Of a DNA stretch of 64,000 nt, positions 44,757-57,565 are shown in pieces. The stretch spans positions 24,316,267 to 24,380,266 of the forward strand of contig OY540809.1 of the NCBI GenBank assembly GCA_961205875.1, in the 5' to 3' direction. Position 1 is the first letter of the stretch; each line of letters starts with the position of its first letter. The notes below the pieces were generated by a model. It was not told the DNA's origin, did no database searches, and saw nothing but the letters and a program-made list of their open reading frames with translations. This stretch comes from Sialis fuliginosa (Eukaryota; Arthropoda; Insecta; Megaloptera; Sialidae). Made by a program: the position numbers and the translations under genes.

Positions 44757-47090
44757 CTTTATAGCACCGTAAATAAGTCAAATATCATTTTTTTTAACAA
44801 TAATGTATAAAATAGTATAAATCAAAATTAGTAAGACTTGCAAATGAATTGTACATAAAATGACAATAAAAATACTTCAATGATTGCAGACGTGTTTTTA
44901 CTGGATATAAGAACGTAAAAACCTTGATAGGTATCGTATTTTTTATATAATGATCGTAAAAAACGTTCCAACTTTTAAAGATTTTTCTCTATAAGATTTT
45001 ATTACTCCCAAATGAATAAATTTATCCATAAATAAATAAAAATATGCTTCTGTTTGTTCACGTATTTATTCAAATATTATTTTACTGATATTTTTTTTTT
45101 AATATTAAGAATATTTATATAATAATATTGAAGAAACAATATAAATTTAACATTAATCGTATTGACATTATCATACAGGATAAGTAAAAAGTATGAGTCC
45201 TTCAATCTGGGTAGAAAATAACTTTGTTTTATCGTAGACATAATAATAGACGATTCCTAAGGTTTTTGACTTTTTGAAACCAAATCCGTTCCCTAAATTA
45301 CTCAATTAGCTTAGGTTCTCGAGATATTCTTACCTAAAAGTAACAAAACGACGATGAATATGCAAACATACAGAGTGTTCGCCAGAATGGAGTACCTAAT
45401 CATTGCTAACTTTGTTATTATTGGAGCTAGAAGGTTAAATGGGCAAAGTATCGGTATTTTTTCGGGATGAATAATAGCGGTGTTAAAAAATCAATTAAAT
45501 ATCGAATTTCAGAGATATATTGAAATATAACTTTTTTAAATGGAATAAGCTATATATTATTATTGAATTTTGAAACTGAGAATATTCTGAGCTACAAGAT
45601 ATAACAAGTAATAAATTAATAGAAAATATAAAAAAAGTGTGCTATGCAAATTTAATAAAAAACAAATGATTAAAAATTTCAAAACAATAATTTTATGTAT
45701 TTATCGCATATTTTTATTGTTTTTGAATATAATTGATAAAAAATTATACTTTATTATAATAGGCAAATAATATTTTTCTTAATCAACTTTTTATCACTTC
45801 ACGAATTGACTAGTACAAGAAAAAGAAATTAGAACATTTATGTATAGTAATAGTTGGTTAGACCCAATTTGTAGCAGTTCGGCCGAAACTTGCATATTAA
45901 ATGATTTATAATTTATATGTAGTTGTTTTGAGTTTCGTTTTATGTTATTAATGTTGAATTTTTCTTATTCTAAATCTATATTATTTTTCCTAACCAAAAA
46001 TGAGCAAAAAAATAAGTAAACTTGTTTTAAAAACTACTAGAAACTAAGATGAAAACCGAAATTCGGTTTCGGTCGGTGATTACCAATTTGCTTCTGTGCA
46101 CAATTATTGTATAACGTAAGAAAAACATGCATCAAAAATTAATGTGTCTGATCTAAAACATATTTTGCTACGACATAAAAGATGTAAAAATCCTTGAATT
46201 GAAAATATCATGAATTTGTATCTAATTTCCCTGGACGAAAACATCTTGGATTCATCAATAAGCGTTATCTTACAAGAGACGAAAGAAGTGTAAAATGAAT
46301 CACGGTGTGCATGGAGTAAAGTGAGAGCGATATATATATTAATACGTATATATCTTTGTCTAGCAAATACCAGTTGTTTTAATACTAGAAAGGGGGCAAG
46401 AATTCAATGGCGTATAAAATACGTGAAAAGAAAAAGAAATCGTTCATTTTAAGATGATTGAAAAATCTCAGCTTTGTGGTTTTACTGAAAGAATCTAACA
46501 CTTTATTTCCGACGATTTGAATTATAATGAGGTAATATTCTTTAGAAAGAATCTGTAGAAAAAATGTGTATAAACATCATTTGTGGGGTAAAATACATTT
46601 TTTATAATTATTTTTACAATGAAACTTGAATTTGTTGAATAATATGATATATATTTTATGTAAGTAAAGTTAGCCCCACCATTTTTGATTTCGAAAAAGT
46701 AATAAACTGACCTGATCGGCACAAGACTTTTTTATACATCATGATACAGAAAAAATTACATAAGTTCACACTTTCTGGTAAGAAATTGATTATAATTAAC
46801 TACATTACATTAATTGTTGTTTTTGTTGATGTTTGAGATATATTTTAATTCTATTCTGTGATTTTATTTCAAACGTTATTATAAATCGTTATAATAGTTT
46901 TCCTGTTTAAAAAAATGTTGGTTTGTCAATGGTTTCTTATTTGTTTGATATTTCAACACGTTTTATATATTTTATTGACAGTTGTAAGAAATGATGCTTT
47001 TAATTTAATAGGTAAGTAGATTATTCAAATATATTATTAGAATTATTATTTCTTGGTCAATTCAAAAAAGATACAAAAAAATAATACAAC
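44757..47090. other. AT-rich intergenic stretch
   Basis: No gene. A fragment of the 15636-16229 family lies at 45250-45370 (TTTTGAAACCAAATCCGTTC, CTCGAGATATTCTTA, AACGACGAT). The rest is unrecognised. Confidence 0.45.
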
Positions 47091-47155
47091 ATAAATTATA
47101 GATAGTAATATTCTCTCTTTTTTTACCGTTTAAAAAATAATTCGAAAAATTCAAA
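47091..47155. repeat. Direct repeat flanking the large palindrome (left copy)
   Basis: AAATTATAGATAGTAATATT and ACCGTTTAAAAAATAATTCG followed by AAAAATTCAA recur after the palindrome at 51336-51422 with a few differences and an insertion. Confidence 0.6.
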
Positions 47156-47265
47156 AAATTCAAAAAAAATCGATTATTTCCTAAAAAAAAAAAAATTGGG
47201 GAGAAAAATGAACTAAACATAAATAGTCCAGGCAACGTAGAATTTTTTTACTGGTGTAAAATTAG

Positions 47266-50200
47266 GAAAAATGTATGAGGTGCCAAATTTAAACAGTGAT
47301 TAGAACATGTCCAGATGTATATTTCCTGAAAACTCCCTAGCAAAATTTGCTCCGGAACACCCTCAACCAAGGGCCCAAAGTTTTGTTTTACAAGGATTTT
47401 GTAAACACTCTGTATCTAAGGAACGGAATGTTCAATCAACCCCGTCTTTCGCATTTTAAACAGATAATTAAATTATCTACAACCTTTTTTATTATTATTT
47501 TAACCAAAAATAATTGTATACCTTTCAAAATGGTGGTCAAACTAAAAATTTTACTTTAAAAATGTAAAATTTTGAGTTCGACAGCCTTTTTGATAGGTAT
47601 AAAGTTATTTATGATCAAGAATGTCTTATAATTGATTGTAGTACATTTAATTGTCTTTTAAAAAAAATAAAAATGGGGTAAATCGGACTTTTAGTTCACT
47701 AGATATAGTCATTTTACGAAAGCATTGCAATATCTAAATACGTTACGGTAAATATGTTCATACATACTTGGATTCGAGTCTTGTGTTTGGCGATATGGTA
47801 CACTGAAATTACTAATCTCATAAACTTCGGAAAGGTCTGAAAATGTTCTTCATAAAGTCTAGTATTAAGATTTATTTTAAATTAGTCCAATATTAGGTTT
47901 TGTTTGTATTTATTCTTCCAGTACGTAATAAAGGAATATGTTAAATGTATAAAGGTACATAAAAATTACATTTTTACATTACAATAAAATTTTTAAGTTT
48001 AGGATAATGTATGAGGCATAAAATTATTAGAGCAATTAGAAATTAACGAGATGTATATTTCGTGAAAACTCCCAAAAAAAGTAGGGCCCGGAACACCCTC
48101 AACCAAGGGTCTAAAGTTTTGTTTAACAAGGATTTTGTAAACACACTATATCTAATGAACGGAATGTTCGATCTATCCCATCATTCGCATTTCAAACAGA
48201 TAATAAAATTTTCTACAACCTTTTTTATTATTATTTTAATCAAAAATAATTGTAAACCTTTCAAAATGACGGTCAAACTAAAAATTATAATTTTAAAATG
48301 ATTTTTTTTTAGATAGGCAGCCATTTTGAATAACATAAAATCATTTTTGTTAAAACAGTCTTACTGTATATTATTGCACATTTAATTATCTATCCAAAAC
48401 ATGAAATATGGTGTTAATCTGATTTTCAGATCATTAGTTATAGTAATTTTACGAAACCATTATAATATCTTACATACTTGTGTTTGTGTCTTGTGTTTGA
48501 CGACATGGTACACCGAAATTATTAACCTCATAAACTTCGAAAAAGTCTAAAAATGTTCTTTATAAGGTCTAGTATTAAGATTTTTTTAAATTAGCTCAAT
48601 AATAGGTTTTGTTCGTATTTATTCTTCCAGTACGTAATATAGGAAGATGTTAAATGTATAAGTACATAAATATTGCTATTTTACATTACAATAAAATTTT
48701 GAATTTTAGGATAATGTATGAGGTACTAAATTTAGCCAGTGGTTAAAACATACCAAGATGTGTATTTCCTGAAAACTCCCTTGCAAAGTTTACCCCGGAA
48801 GACCCTCAACGAAGAGCCTAAAGTTTTTTTTTTATAAGGATTTTGTAAACACACTATATCTAATGAACGGAATGTTCAATCTACCCCGTCTTTCGCATTT
48901 CAAACAGATAATAAAATTGTCTACAACTTATTTTATTATTATTTTAATCGAACATAATTGTATACCTTACAAAATAACGGCCAAACAAAAAAAATTACTT
49001 TAAAATAATGTGTTTTTGAGTTCGAGAGCATTTTTGATAGGTAAATAGTTATTTATGAACATAAATGTATCATAATTGATTGTAGTGCATTAAATTGTCT
49101 CTCCGAAAAAATAAAAATGGGGTTAATCGAACTCTTAGTTCTCTAGATATATTCTTTCTACGAAACCATTATTTTATCTTATATACTTGTGTATATGTCT
49201 CATATTTGACAACATGGTACACTGAAATTATCAAACTCATAAACATAGGAAATATCAGAAAATGTTCTTCATAGAGTCTAGTGTCAAGATTTATTTTAAA
49301 TTAGTTGAATAATTTTAAATTTTTATGTACCTATAAATGTTGTATATTTCTAATTTCCATTTGAAAGAATAAATGCAATCAAAACAATAAGATAAAATAA
49401 TGGTTTCGTAGAAAGAATATATCTAGTGAACTAAGAGTTCGATTAACCACATTTTTAATTTTTCGGAGAGACAATTTAATGCACTACAATCAATTATGAC
49501 ACATTTATGTTCATAAATAACTGTTTACCTATCAAAAATGCTCTCGAACTCAAAAACACATTATTTTTAAAGTAATTTTTTTTTGTTTGGCCGTTATTTT
49601 GTAAGGTATACAATTATGTTCGATTAAAATAATAAAAAAATAAGTTGTAGACAATTTTATTATCTGTTTGAAATGCGAAAGACGGGGTAGATTGAACATT
49701 CCGTTCATTAGATATAGTGTGTTTACAAAATCCTTATAAAAAAAAAACTTTAGGCTCTTCGTTGAGGGTCTTCCGGGGTAAACTTTGCAAGGGAGTTTTC
49801 AGGAAATACACATCTTGGTATGTTTTAACCACTGGCTAAATTTAGTACCTCATACATTATCCTAAAATTCAAAATTTTATTGTAATGTAAAATAGCAATA
49901 TTTATGTACTTATACATTTAACATCTTCCTATATTACGTACTGGAAGAATAAATACGAACAAAACCTATTATTGAGCTAATTTAAAAAAATCTTAATACT
50001 AGACCTTATAAAGAACATTTTTAGACTTTTTCGAAGTTTATGAGGTTAATAATTTCGGTGTACCATGTCGTCAAACACAAGACACAAACACAAGTATGTA
50101 AGATATTATAATGGTTTCGTAAAATTACTATAACTAATGATCTGAAAATCAGATTAACACCATATTTCATGTTTTGGATAGATAATTAAATGTGCAATAA

Positions 50201-51306
50201 TATACAGTAAGACTGTTTTAACAAAAATGATTTTATGTTATTCAAAATGGCTGCCTATCTAAAAAAAAATCATTTTAAAATTATAATTTTTAGTTTGACC
50301 GTCATTTTGAAAGGTTTACAATTATTTTTGATTAAAATAATAATAAAAAAGGTTGTAGAAAATTTTATTATCTGTTTGAAATGCGAATGATGGGATAGAT
50401 CGAACATTCCGTTCATTAGATATAGTGTGTTTACAAAATCCTTGTTAAACAAAACTTTAGGCCCTTGGTTGAGGGTGTTCCGGGCCCTACTTTTTTTGGG
50501 AGTTTTCACGAAATATACATCTCGTTAATTTCTAATTGCTCTAATAATTTTATGCCTCATACATTATCCTAAACTTAAAAATTTTATTGTAATGTAAAAA
50601 TGTAATTTTTATGTACCTTTATACATTTAACATATTCCTTTATTACGTACTGGAAGAATAAATACAAACAAAACCTAATATTGGACTAATTTAAAATAAA
50701 TCTTAATACTAGACTTTATGAAGAACATTTTCAGACCTTTCCGAAGATTATGAGATTAGTAATTTCAGTGTACCATATCGCCAAACACAAGACTCGAATC
50801 CAAGTATGTATGAACATATTTACCGTAACGTATTTAGATATTGCAATGCTTTCGTAAAATGACTATATCTAGTGAACTAAAAGTCCGATTTACCCCATTT
50901 TTATTTTTTTTAAAAGACAATTAAATGTACTACAATCAATTATAAGACATTCTTGATCATAAATAACTTTATACCTATCAAAAAGGCTGTCGAACTCAAA
51001 ATTTTACATTTTTAAAGTAAAATTTTTAGTTTGACCACCATTTTGAAAGGTATACAATTATTTTTGGTTAAAATAATAATAAAAAAGGTTGTAGATAATT
51101 TAATTATCTGTTTAAAATGCGAAAGACGGGGTTGATTGAACATTCCGTTCCTTAGATACAGAGTGTTTACAAAATCCTTGTAAAACAAAACTTTGGGCCC
51201 TTGGTTGAGGGTGTTCCGGAGCAAATTTTGCTAGGGAGTTTTCAGGAAATATACATCTGGACATGTTCTAATCACTGTTTAAATTTGGCACCTCATACAT
51301 TTTCCT
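47266..51306. repeat. 4.04-kb near-perfect palindrome, each arm an array of about 0.72-kb units
   Basis: Arms about 47266-49182 and 49387-51306 (about 1.92 kb each) around a 204-base spacer. Paired points such as 47280/51291, 47347/51224 and 48062/50509 all sum to 98571, so there are no net indels over the outer 1.2 kb; only a handful of substitutions were noticed. Within each arm the block beginning ATGTATGAGG recurs at 47271, 48007 and 48714 (736 and 707 bases apart), each followed by CTGAAAACTCCC-, CCCTCAAC- and ATTATCTACAAC-type words. No gene; the matching short ORFs in both arms are a by-product of the symmetry. Confidence 0.9.
49183..49386. repeat. Spacer (loop) of the large palindrome
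   Basis: Continues the repeat unit for a while (GACAACATGGTACACTGAAA, AATGTTCTTCATAGAGTCTA) before reaching sequence without a mirror copy. The array is thus cut within its third unit on the left side only. Confidence 0.75.
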
Positions 51307-51335
51307 TGTATTTTTTCCTTTATTTCCTGGGCTAA

Positions 51336-51422
51336 AATTATAGATAAGAACATTTTCTATAAATTGATTCTAAAAAAAATTTTTCTACTGCGCACCGTTT
51401 CAAAAATAATTCGAAAAATTCA
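51336..51422. repeat. Direct repeat flanking the large palindrome (right copy)
   Basis: AAAATTATAGATAAGAACAT and ACCGTTTCAAAAATAATTCG followed by AAAAATTCAA match 47091-47155 in the same orientation. Confidence 0.6.
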
Positions 51423-51439
51423 ATGTTCTAATAGGATTT

Positions 51440-51530
51440 CAACAAGAATATTTTTCGTCCGGCCCCTATGTTTAAAAAAAATTCGATCCGGCCCGTTTCT
51501 TGAAAAGTTTCGTGACCCCTGCTTTATACA
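51440..51530. repeat. Remnant of a hAT-type element end
   Basis: CCGGCCCCTATG and GATCCGGCCCGTTTCTTGAA followed by GTGACCCCTGC resemble the end structure of 62654-63515, where GCGGCCC words recur next to the terminus. Confidence 0.4.
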
Positions 51531-51934
51531 GTACATTGCATGTATGTATAAAAAAGTAAAAATTACTCGTAACTGGCAACAATACATGTCGGAAATATTT
51601 AAATGTAAACAATGTAAATATGTCATAAAATATTGGTAACTTGTATTTTTAATATCATTATTTTAATAAAGTATTCATAAAAATAAAAAATACTTGAGTG
51701 ATTATGTTGACGTGAAAGGTTCTTCGTCATTTGATATTTTAGTTTTTTGTTTTTTTTTTAAGAAATCATCTAATGTTGTTTGCTGTCAGTGTCACGCTCA
51801 GGCACTTTATGTTCATACGATATGAAAAATTACGCTTGAGCGATGAAATTAATATACATAAATAAAAAATTAATAAAACAAATTAATCGAAAAAAAAACA
51901 GCGTTAAATCAAAACAGCGTTTAACGGCGTCTTA
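51531..51934. other. Intergenic, no gene
   Basis: AT-rich; nothing recognised. Confidence 0.4.
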
Positions 51935-52290
51935 CTGTATCTACAAACAAATCTTGAGCCAAATAAATTTTATCAAACCTGACAAAAACAGTAGTTCCCC
52001 GTTTGACAAAACTTGAACAAAATAATAGCACAAAATGAAGCCGACAAACACACCGCGGCAAATTACCGTTTCTACGCCAAAGTTCCGGCTGGTACAGTGC
52101 AAGCGAGGAACAACCTTTTTAAATGTTCCCGCCACACTGGCGGATATGTTGCGTCACATCCGTTTCCGACTTGCATATTACTCCGCGAGATATCGATTCG
52201 CATAAAACTGAATTATTTATTTGCAAAAATGCACCAGGGTTTCATCTTGTATGCTGGATTACTATGGTTTTAGCGAAATAAGAATAGCTG
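51935..52290. other. Apparently single-copy block of balanced composition
   Basis: Contains GAAGCCGACAAACACACCGC, GCCAAAGTTCCGGCTGGTAC and CCGCCACACTGGCGGATATG (the last holds a CCGCCA..TGGCGG hairpin). No repeat partner in this window and no convincing coding signal. Confidence 0.25.
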
Positions 52291-52584
52291 TGCTGATAGA
52301 ATGAAATATTGTAGGTTTTTTTTGTTCGATTACATCGAATTAAATATCTTTTCTCTTAAGTGTGTTATGGAGGTACAATCAGATACAAAATTTTGAAATG
52401 TACAAATATTTGTGTTATATATTTCGTAATATGTAGATGTTATACCTAAATGATACAAATTATATAGTAGCTAGAGTCGTTAACTTACATATACATTAGG
52501 GTGGTCCTTATATGGTGTTAGGACGAATTTTGACCGAGCCCCCCACCCCCCCAAATCAGCTCCAAATAATTCAAAAAGAATGTG

Positions 52585-53238
52585 GAAAAAATGGCCATTA
52601 CAAGAGGGGAGTGATTTTCCCATTTAAAATACACGTGTTTTTTCGATTTTTCATAGACATGCGTACTGGAGTGTCTTAAACACTTTCTAAAAATCTAGAA
52701 TATTCATAAAAGCATTCCTGGTACTCATATTCCATATCTTGATGAATAAAGTAAACTTCTGATTCAACGTTGTCTGCTATATGGGTCATTGGGTCATTCC
52801 ATCAAGAAAATTAAAAAAACATTTTTTTTGTATAATTTCTGAATAATTTTGTCAGAAAAACGTTTGACAATAAAAACACTGATCTTGAAATAAAAACAAA
52901 AATTGATTTTAAAATCAAAAAAAATCATTCCATATCAATTTCTAACTGGCGCGATCAATTTTTTTTTCAATTTTAATTTTAGAATCAAAATTTTTTATTT
53001 CAAGATCAATATTTTCATTGTCAAACGTTTTTCTGACAAAATTATCCAGAAATTATACAAAAATTATTATTTTTTATTTTCTCTTGATGAACGTTGAATC
53101 AGAAGTTTACTTTATCCATCAAGATATGAAATATGAGTACCAGGGATGCTTTCATGAGTATTCAAGATTTTTAGATAGAGTTTAAGATACCCTAGTACGC
53201 AGGTCTTCACTCCCCTCTGGTAATGGCCATTTTTTTAG
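52585..53238. mobile_element. Fold-back element, about 650 bp
   Basis: AAAAAATGGCCATTAC opposite GTAATGGCCATTTTTT, AAAGTAAACTTCTGATTCAA opposite TTGAATCAGAAGTTTACTTT, and TTTTGTCAGAAAAACGTTTG opposite CAAACGTTTTTCTGACAAAA. Arms nearly meet near 52945. No ORF. Confidence 0.75.
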
Positions 53239-54409
53239 GTCTTTCCGAGGACAAATAATCGATCATTGAATACATTTTTTTTAAACCTAAAACTTTTGTA
53301 TGGAACATTTTTACCAGAAACTCAAAGAATTTGAAATATTTGACAGTATTTTTGGGATAACTTGTACATCTATTAAGATATAAAAATTGTAAAACATGGA
53401 AAAATTAAAAATTTTACTAGCTACTGAAAATCTATACATAGTACAATACAAAGTCTTTCGCCGCGCCTGTCTGTACACGATTTTCTCAGTAACTTCTGAA
53501 CGGATTTTATTCCAGTTTTCACTAACGGATAGTGACAAAGAAGGTTTAAGTGCAAAATTTGTGAATATTTTGTATCAGAAAAGGTCAGAACAAAAAACAT
53601 TCGTCGGAAAGATATCTTCGCGTGTGTTGAGTAAATAGTTAGCGAGAAATGACAACAATGTTTAATAGGTTTATTACAGATTAAATTTATATCCCCGGGT
53701 AACACCGGGTCCGATGCACTGGTATATTAATAATACACTTTAATTATATAATGTGGGCGTGTAAAGGTTAATACAGAAATTTTCACATCACTATTTCAAA
53801 ATAACGACTGGCGTGTTCTTCAGTTCACAGCACATTGAAATCACTAATGACAAAAATTAGATTTCACCCGTCTAAACGGCGGTTATTCAGCTATCAGAAT
53901 AATTAGAACCTTCAATCTACTGATTCTTCCCCCAGAACCTCATTATAATGTCGACTAAATATTATGTTCTGCTCGGTTTGATTAATGTAACTTAATCTTT
54001 ACTTGTGGCGGATTTGTTGTAGCGGAAATTAATTTTAATACTACAGAAGTCTGCAACCCCTTTTTTAATAAAAAACAAATTTGGAGTAGACCTTGTAAGA
54101 GGATAGCTACAATTGGGAATTTTATTTAATTATGTTTTAAAGATTAATATTGTAGTAAATTTAAAGAACTTATTGTATATATTTTAAGCAAGTAGAAACG
54201 AAATAAAAAATTCCAATATATTAGAGTTTATCATAACGAAATATGATTTTAAAATTTTTTTGCTGATTTAATATTGTATATTTTTTAATTTCTTATTTAA
54301 TTTCACAACAAAGTTAATGAAAAAAGGTAATTTGAACATTTATCTACATATATATTAATACGTGAACATCAAAAATAGTCATATATTTTTTTAGTATTTA
54401 TTATATCAT
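53239..54409. other. Intergenic, no gene
   Basis: 53420-53700 has a repeat-like look (GCCGCGCCTGTCTGTACACG, TTTTCTCAGTAACTTCTGAA, CCCCGGGTAACACCGGG) similar to 25240-25330, where TTACTGAGAAAATCGTACAG occurs reversed. The rest is AT-rich. Confidence 0.45.
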
Positions 54410-54790
54410 TCAAAAGGTACTGTGCCATAAATGTGCACAAAAATGTTGACGTTAAAGCAGGTAAAATAAAGTTAACATACAAATGATTTCCCCTCTTGCT
54501 GTTTATTTATTTCCCCTCGCATCAATCAACAGCATAGCAATACTCCTAGTGCCACCAAGTGACAAAAATAAATAGTTTTGGGTTTCTGTCAAACGTAGAG
54601 AATGTGTATAAAGATTTCAATTCGCGTTCAATTAGAGTGTTTTTATTTGGAATTTTTATTGTAAAAGCAGGTTAGGTTAGGTACTGTGCCATAGATGAGC
54701 ACAAAAAAGTCGTGTGTGTATGTTGCGGTTAAGGCAGATAAAATATTGGTTTAATTTCGACCAATGGCGATACTAATTATATTAATTATA
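54410..54790 (+). repeat. Family G copy with internal duplication
   Basis: GTACTGTGCCATAAATGTGCACA (54419) and GTACTGTGCCATAGATGAGCACA (54684) are two related starts. It contains ATTTCAATTCGCGTTCAATT, shared in reverse with 31100-31285. Confidence 0.55.
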
Positions 54791-54839
54791 TTATATTATT
54801 AAGAAGTCTTATATGCCTCATCCACATAAGTGCACGGTA

Positions 54840-55110
54840 GAAGTGAAACTTCTTTTGTTTTCATGTGAATTAAATAAATAAAGCTAAACGCATTATTTTA
54901 ACACCAAAACCGCATACAAACGTAAATATTACGCATTAATCCATCTTTCTCTTATACATTTACTGATCTTTCTCTCACGCATAACCGATGTAAAGTGGTG
55001 CGTTATTCTTTCATCTTTCTCTTACTCACACATATGCATACTTAGAATTTTCATTTAAAACCTGTCGAGGTCATTCCAATTCACTAGTCTCGTTTAAGAA
55101 GTTTCACTTC
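54840..55110. mobile_element. 271-bp MITE with GAAGTGAAACTTCTT ends
   Basis: GAAGTGAAACTTCTT (54840-54854) is inverted as AAGAAGTTTCACTTC (55096-55110). Interior shares AACACCAAAACCG, TCTCACGCATAACCGA and GTCGAGGTCATTCCAATTCA with the tandem duplication 19600-19970. Each end is itself self-complementary. Confidence 0.7.
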
Positions 55111-55753
55111 ATAAACTAGAAATGAAATTAAATAAACCATTTGCATTATAATAAAAATATCATGGATAGATCCTTAGATAATTAAAATAAATATTAGCTT
55201 AGAATAAATTTTATTAGAATTAAAAAGCAAAATTCAAAAACGCCAAAACAAAACGAAATTGACTTTTTAAACTAAACATCCATTTTTGTTTTTTATTTTA
55301 TTCAGGTGACGAAAAACAATAGTAATAATAAAACGAGTGGATACATACAACAATGTAATTCACTCAATGTAGAAACAAAAATGTCACACACTTCGTATCT
55401 GTCAAATTATGTTTTTGTTTGAGAAATAGAAAGGCAAAAACACTCGCATGTCTTGTGGCTGAAATGTCAGTTACATGAAATAACATATTTATTTTTAAAC
55501 TTGCGTTCGATTTTATGTGTATTGTTTTTTATATCGATCATGTATATTTTTTAGGTAAATATACGCTTTTATAGTAATGACTTTCTTCGGGGCTTTTTAA
55601 ATTTATTATAAAATGGGAAGGAGGAAAATAATGAAATACATATATTTTAAAATAAATAAATAACTCAAAATTCTACTATAAATGATTATCTAGATGTCAC
55701 TTTTTAAATATCGTTTTTTTTTATGTGAGGTTTGTTTGGACCATATTCTAATA
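55111..55753. other. Intergenic, no gene
   Basis: AT-rich; nothing recognised. Confidence 0.4.
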
Positions 55754-56165
55754 TGGTACTGGCACTAATTTTGGACAGTACGACAGTGTTGGATACTTGT
55801 TGAATTAAATATATTAAATTATTATAATATTTATTGATATTTGATTACTGCCATTACTGAATTTGATGACAATCGGCCAATGGGTGTAAAAATGATGGAT
55901 ATAAGAATAGTATTTAAACTAATTATTAGTGTAATTTATTTATTAATTATTATATTGTCATTGTACTTATCATTTTGTAATCATTAGTAAGTGTGCATTA
56001 CTGGTTTTACTTTGTCCATTACTGGAGAAAACACATAAACAAAATAAAAAGTTATAGGTAAATTAAATAAAAAGCAAATATATTAGCGGACTTTGGTAAT
56101 TAAACTGATTTATTAAAGAGATACTTGTTTTATTAGTAATATGTATGAGTTCATGAGAATTATCA
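55754..56165 (+). mobile_element. R4 element, right-truncated
   Basis: GGTACTGGCACTAATTTTGG, CAGTGTTGGATACTTG, TTTATTGATATTTGATTACT and AATATGTATGAGTTCATGAG match 11449-11850 in order; the right terminus is missing. Confidence 0.6.
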
Positions 56166-56279
56166 AGACATCGTAGTTTAAGTTTTTTAGTGATTTGTTA
56201 AGACTGACTAATTGCATAATTACAATAAATGAACCTGTATTGTTAGGTTTTTAATTAAACGAAGTTTTATTTACTAAAT

Positions 56280-56490
56280 CCATACTAATATTATAAATGC
56301 AAAAGTAACTCTGTCTACTTGTTTGTTACCTTTTCACGGCTAAACCGCTGAACCGATCTTAATGAAATTTGGCAGAGAGATTTATTGCATCCTGAGTACG
56401 GACAAAAACTACTTTATAAATCGAAAATTGATTAGATAAAAAAAAATACGAATTCCACGTGGACGAAGTTGTGGATAACAGATAGTGAAT
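56280..56490 (-). repeat. R1 family copy (reversed)
   Basis: CCATACTAATATTATAAATG, GGCTAAACCGCTGAACCGAT and AATGAAATTTGGCAGAGAGA, ending with ACGTGGACGAAGTTGTGGAT and AACAG, the reversed R1 left end. Confidence 0.65.
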
Positions 56491-57264
56491 AGTAATTTTA
56501 AATCCGGTAATTGAGTTTTTAGGGTTATGTTAAGCTTAAATAATTAAATTCAACAGTTACTTAGATTTAAGTCTTGTTACTAAAAGGATTATAACATTTT
56601 AAATCTAATAATTATACTTAATTACGATAGATATGGAGTAAGTTAAGGTAGAAAGGATAATCCGATAAGGTAGGCCAAAAGAAGTCGATACGATTTTGTG
56701 GCTATTTTCAATACCGGATATTGTTGCGTATGTTTACATTTCCGTTTCGATATAAAAGGGAGCCTCATCAAAAGAAGAAGAAAATTTTACTTGAGAATTG
56801 TGGATCCCCTTTATACTTTTCCAATAGCTATTCGTAAAATTGCGTTTTCCGGGTAGGTTCGTCTGGTATTCATTTAGTTGATCGGCCATATGTATTTTGT
56901 AAAAGTGTCAATTCATACATGTTGAATATTCACAAGGTCTACTGCTATTGGAGGAAAGTTATGACATATTGTGATGTTCTAATAAAAAATATATATATAC
57001 ATATATGTATATCTGTATTGTAGGCCGGATAAAATCCACAGATTCTGTATGGAGTATAAAATAGTATAAATTACAGTTACCGGATATTCCAACATCGTCT
57101 ATATTAATTTGTATACTACATTAGATGTCACCAACCATGGTCACATTAATCTTGTAGGCAGACTAGGTGCTGCCTAAAGGCCCCCACCATAAAATGGCCT
57201 CTACCAAATCATCAATATCATTAAAGAAAAAACATTTAAATATAATTATTAATATTTCATACTA
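56491..57264. other. Intergenic, no gene
   Basis: Contains ATATATATACATATATGTATAT near 56990, otherwise unrecognised. Some balanced sequence at 56640-56900. Confidence 0.4.
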
Positions 57265-57565
57265 GCTGGGCCCGCATGGCTTCGCTAGCCTGGACTACGG
57301 AATTATTGTTTAGGATTTAAAAAATATAGTTGTCATGAGCAATGCGTGTGACAAGAATTCAGGGATCACACACACACACGGACGGACACACGGACGGGCA
57401 CACGGACAGACAGACAGACAGACACGGAACGAAAAGTGTTTGTCTTGACGTGAAACGGAAAGATTAATTTAAAATTTTGAAATCGGAGAACATTTTTTTT
57501 TCTCAACGATGTCCAAAACGATCACAAAGCTTCTCGTATCTTCGATATTGCGAGGAAGCAGAATG
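57265..57565 (+). repeat. R3-R2 chimera
   Basis: 57265-57330 is an R3 left end (CTAGCTGGGCCCGCATGGCT, GACTACGGAATTATTGTTTA). From 57335 the sequence is R2 (GAGCAATGCGTGTGACAAGA, then the GACA tract, to TTGCGAGGAAGC). Confidence 0.6.
57365..57425. repeat. CA/GGAC/GACA microsatellite
   Basis: Tract of CACA, then alternating GGACGGACACACGG words, then GACAGACAGACAGACA, inside the R2 part. Confidence 0.75.

Noticed and set aside
47347-51224. Identical short ORF pairs in both arms of the palindrome (47347/51012 and 48062/50270)
   Set aside because: They are alike only because the arms are alike. The two ORFs within one arm diverge without keeping protein-like constraint, and both are rich in AT-driven residues.
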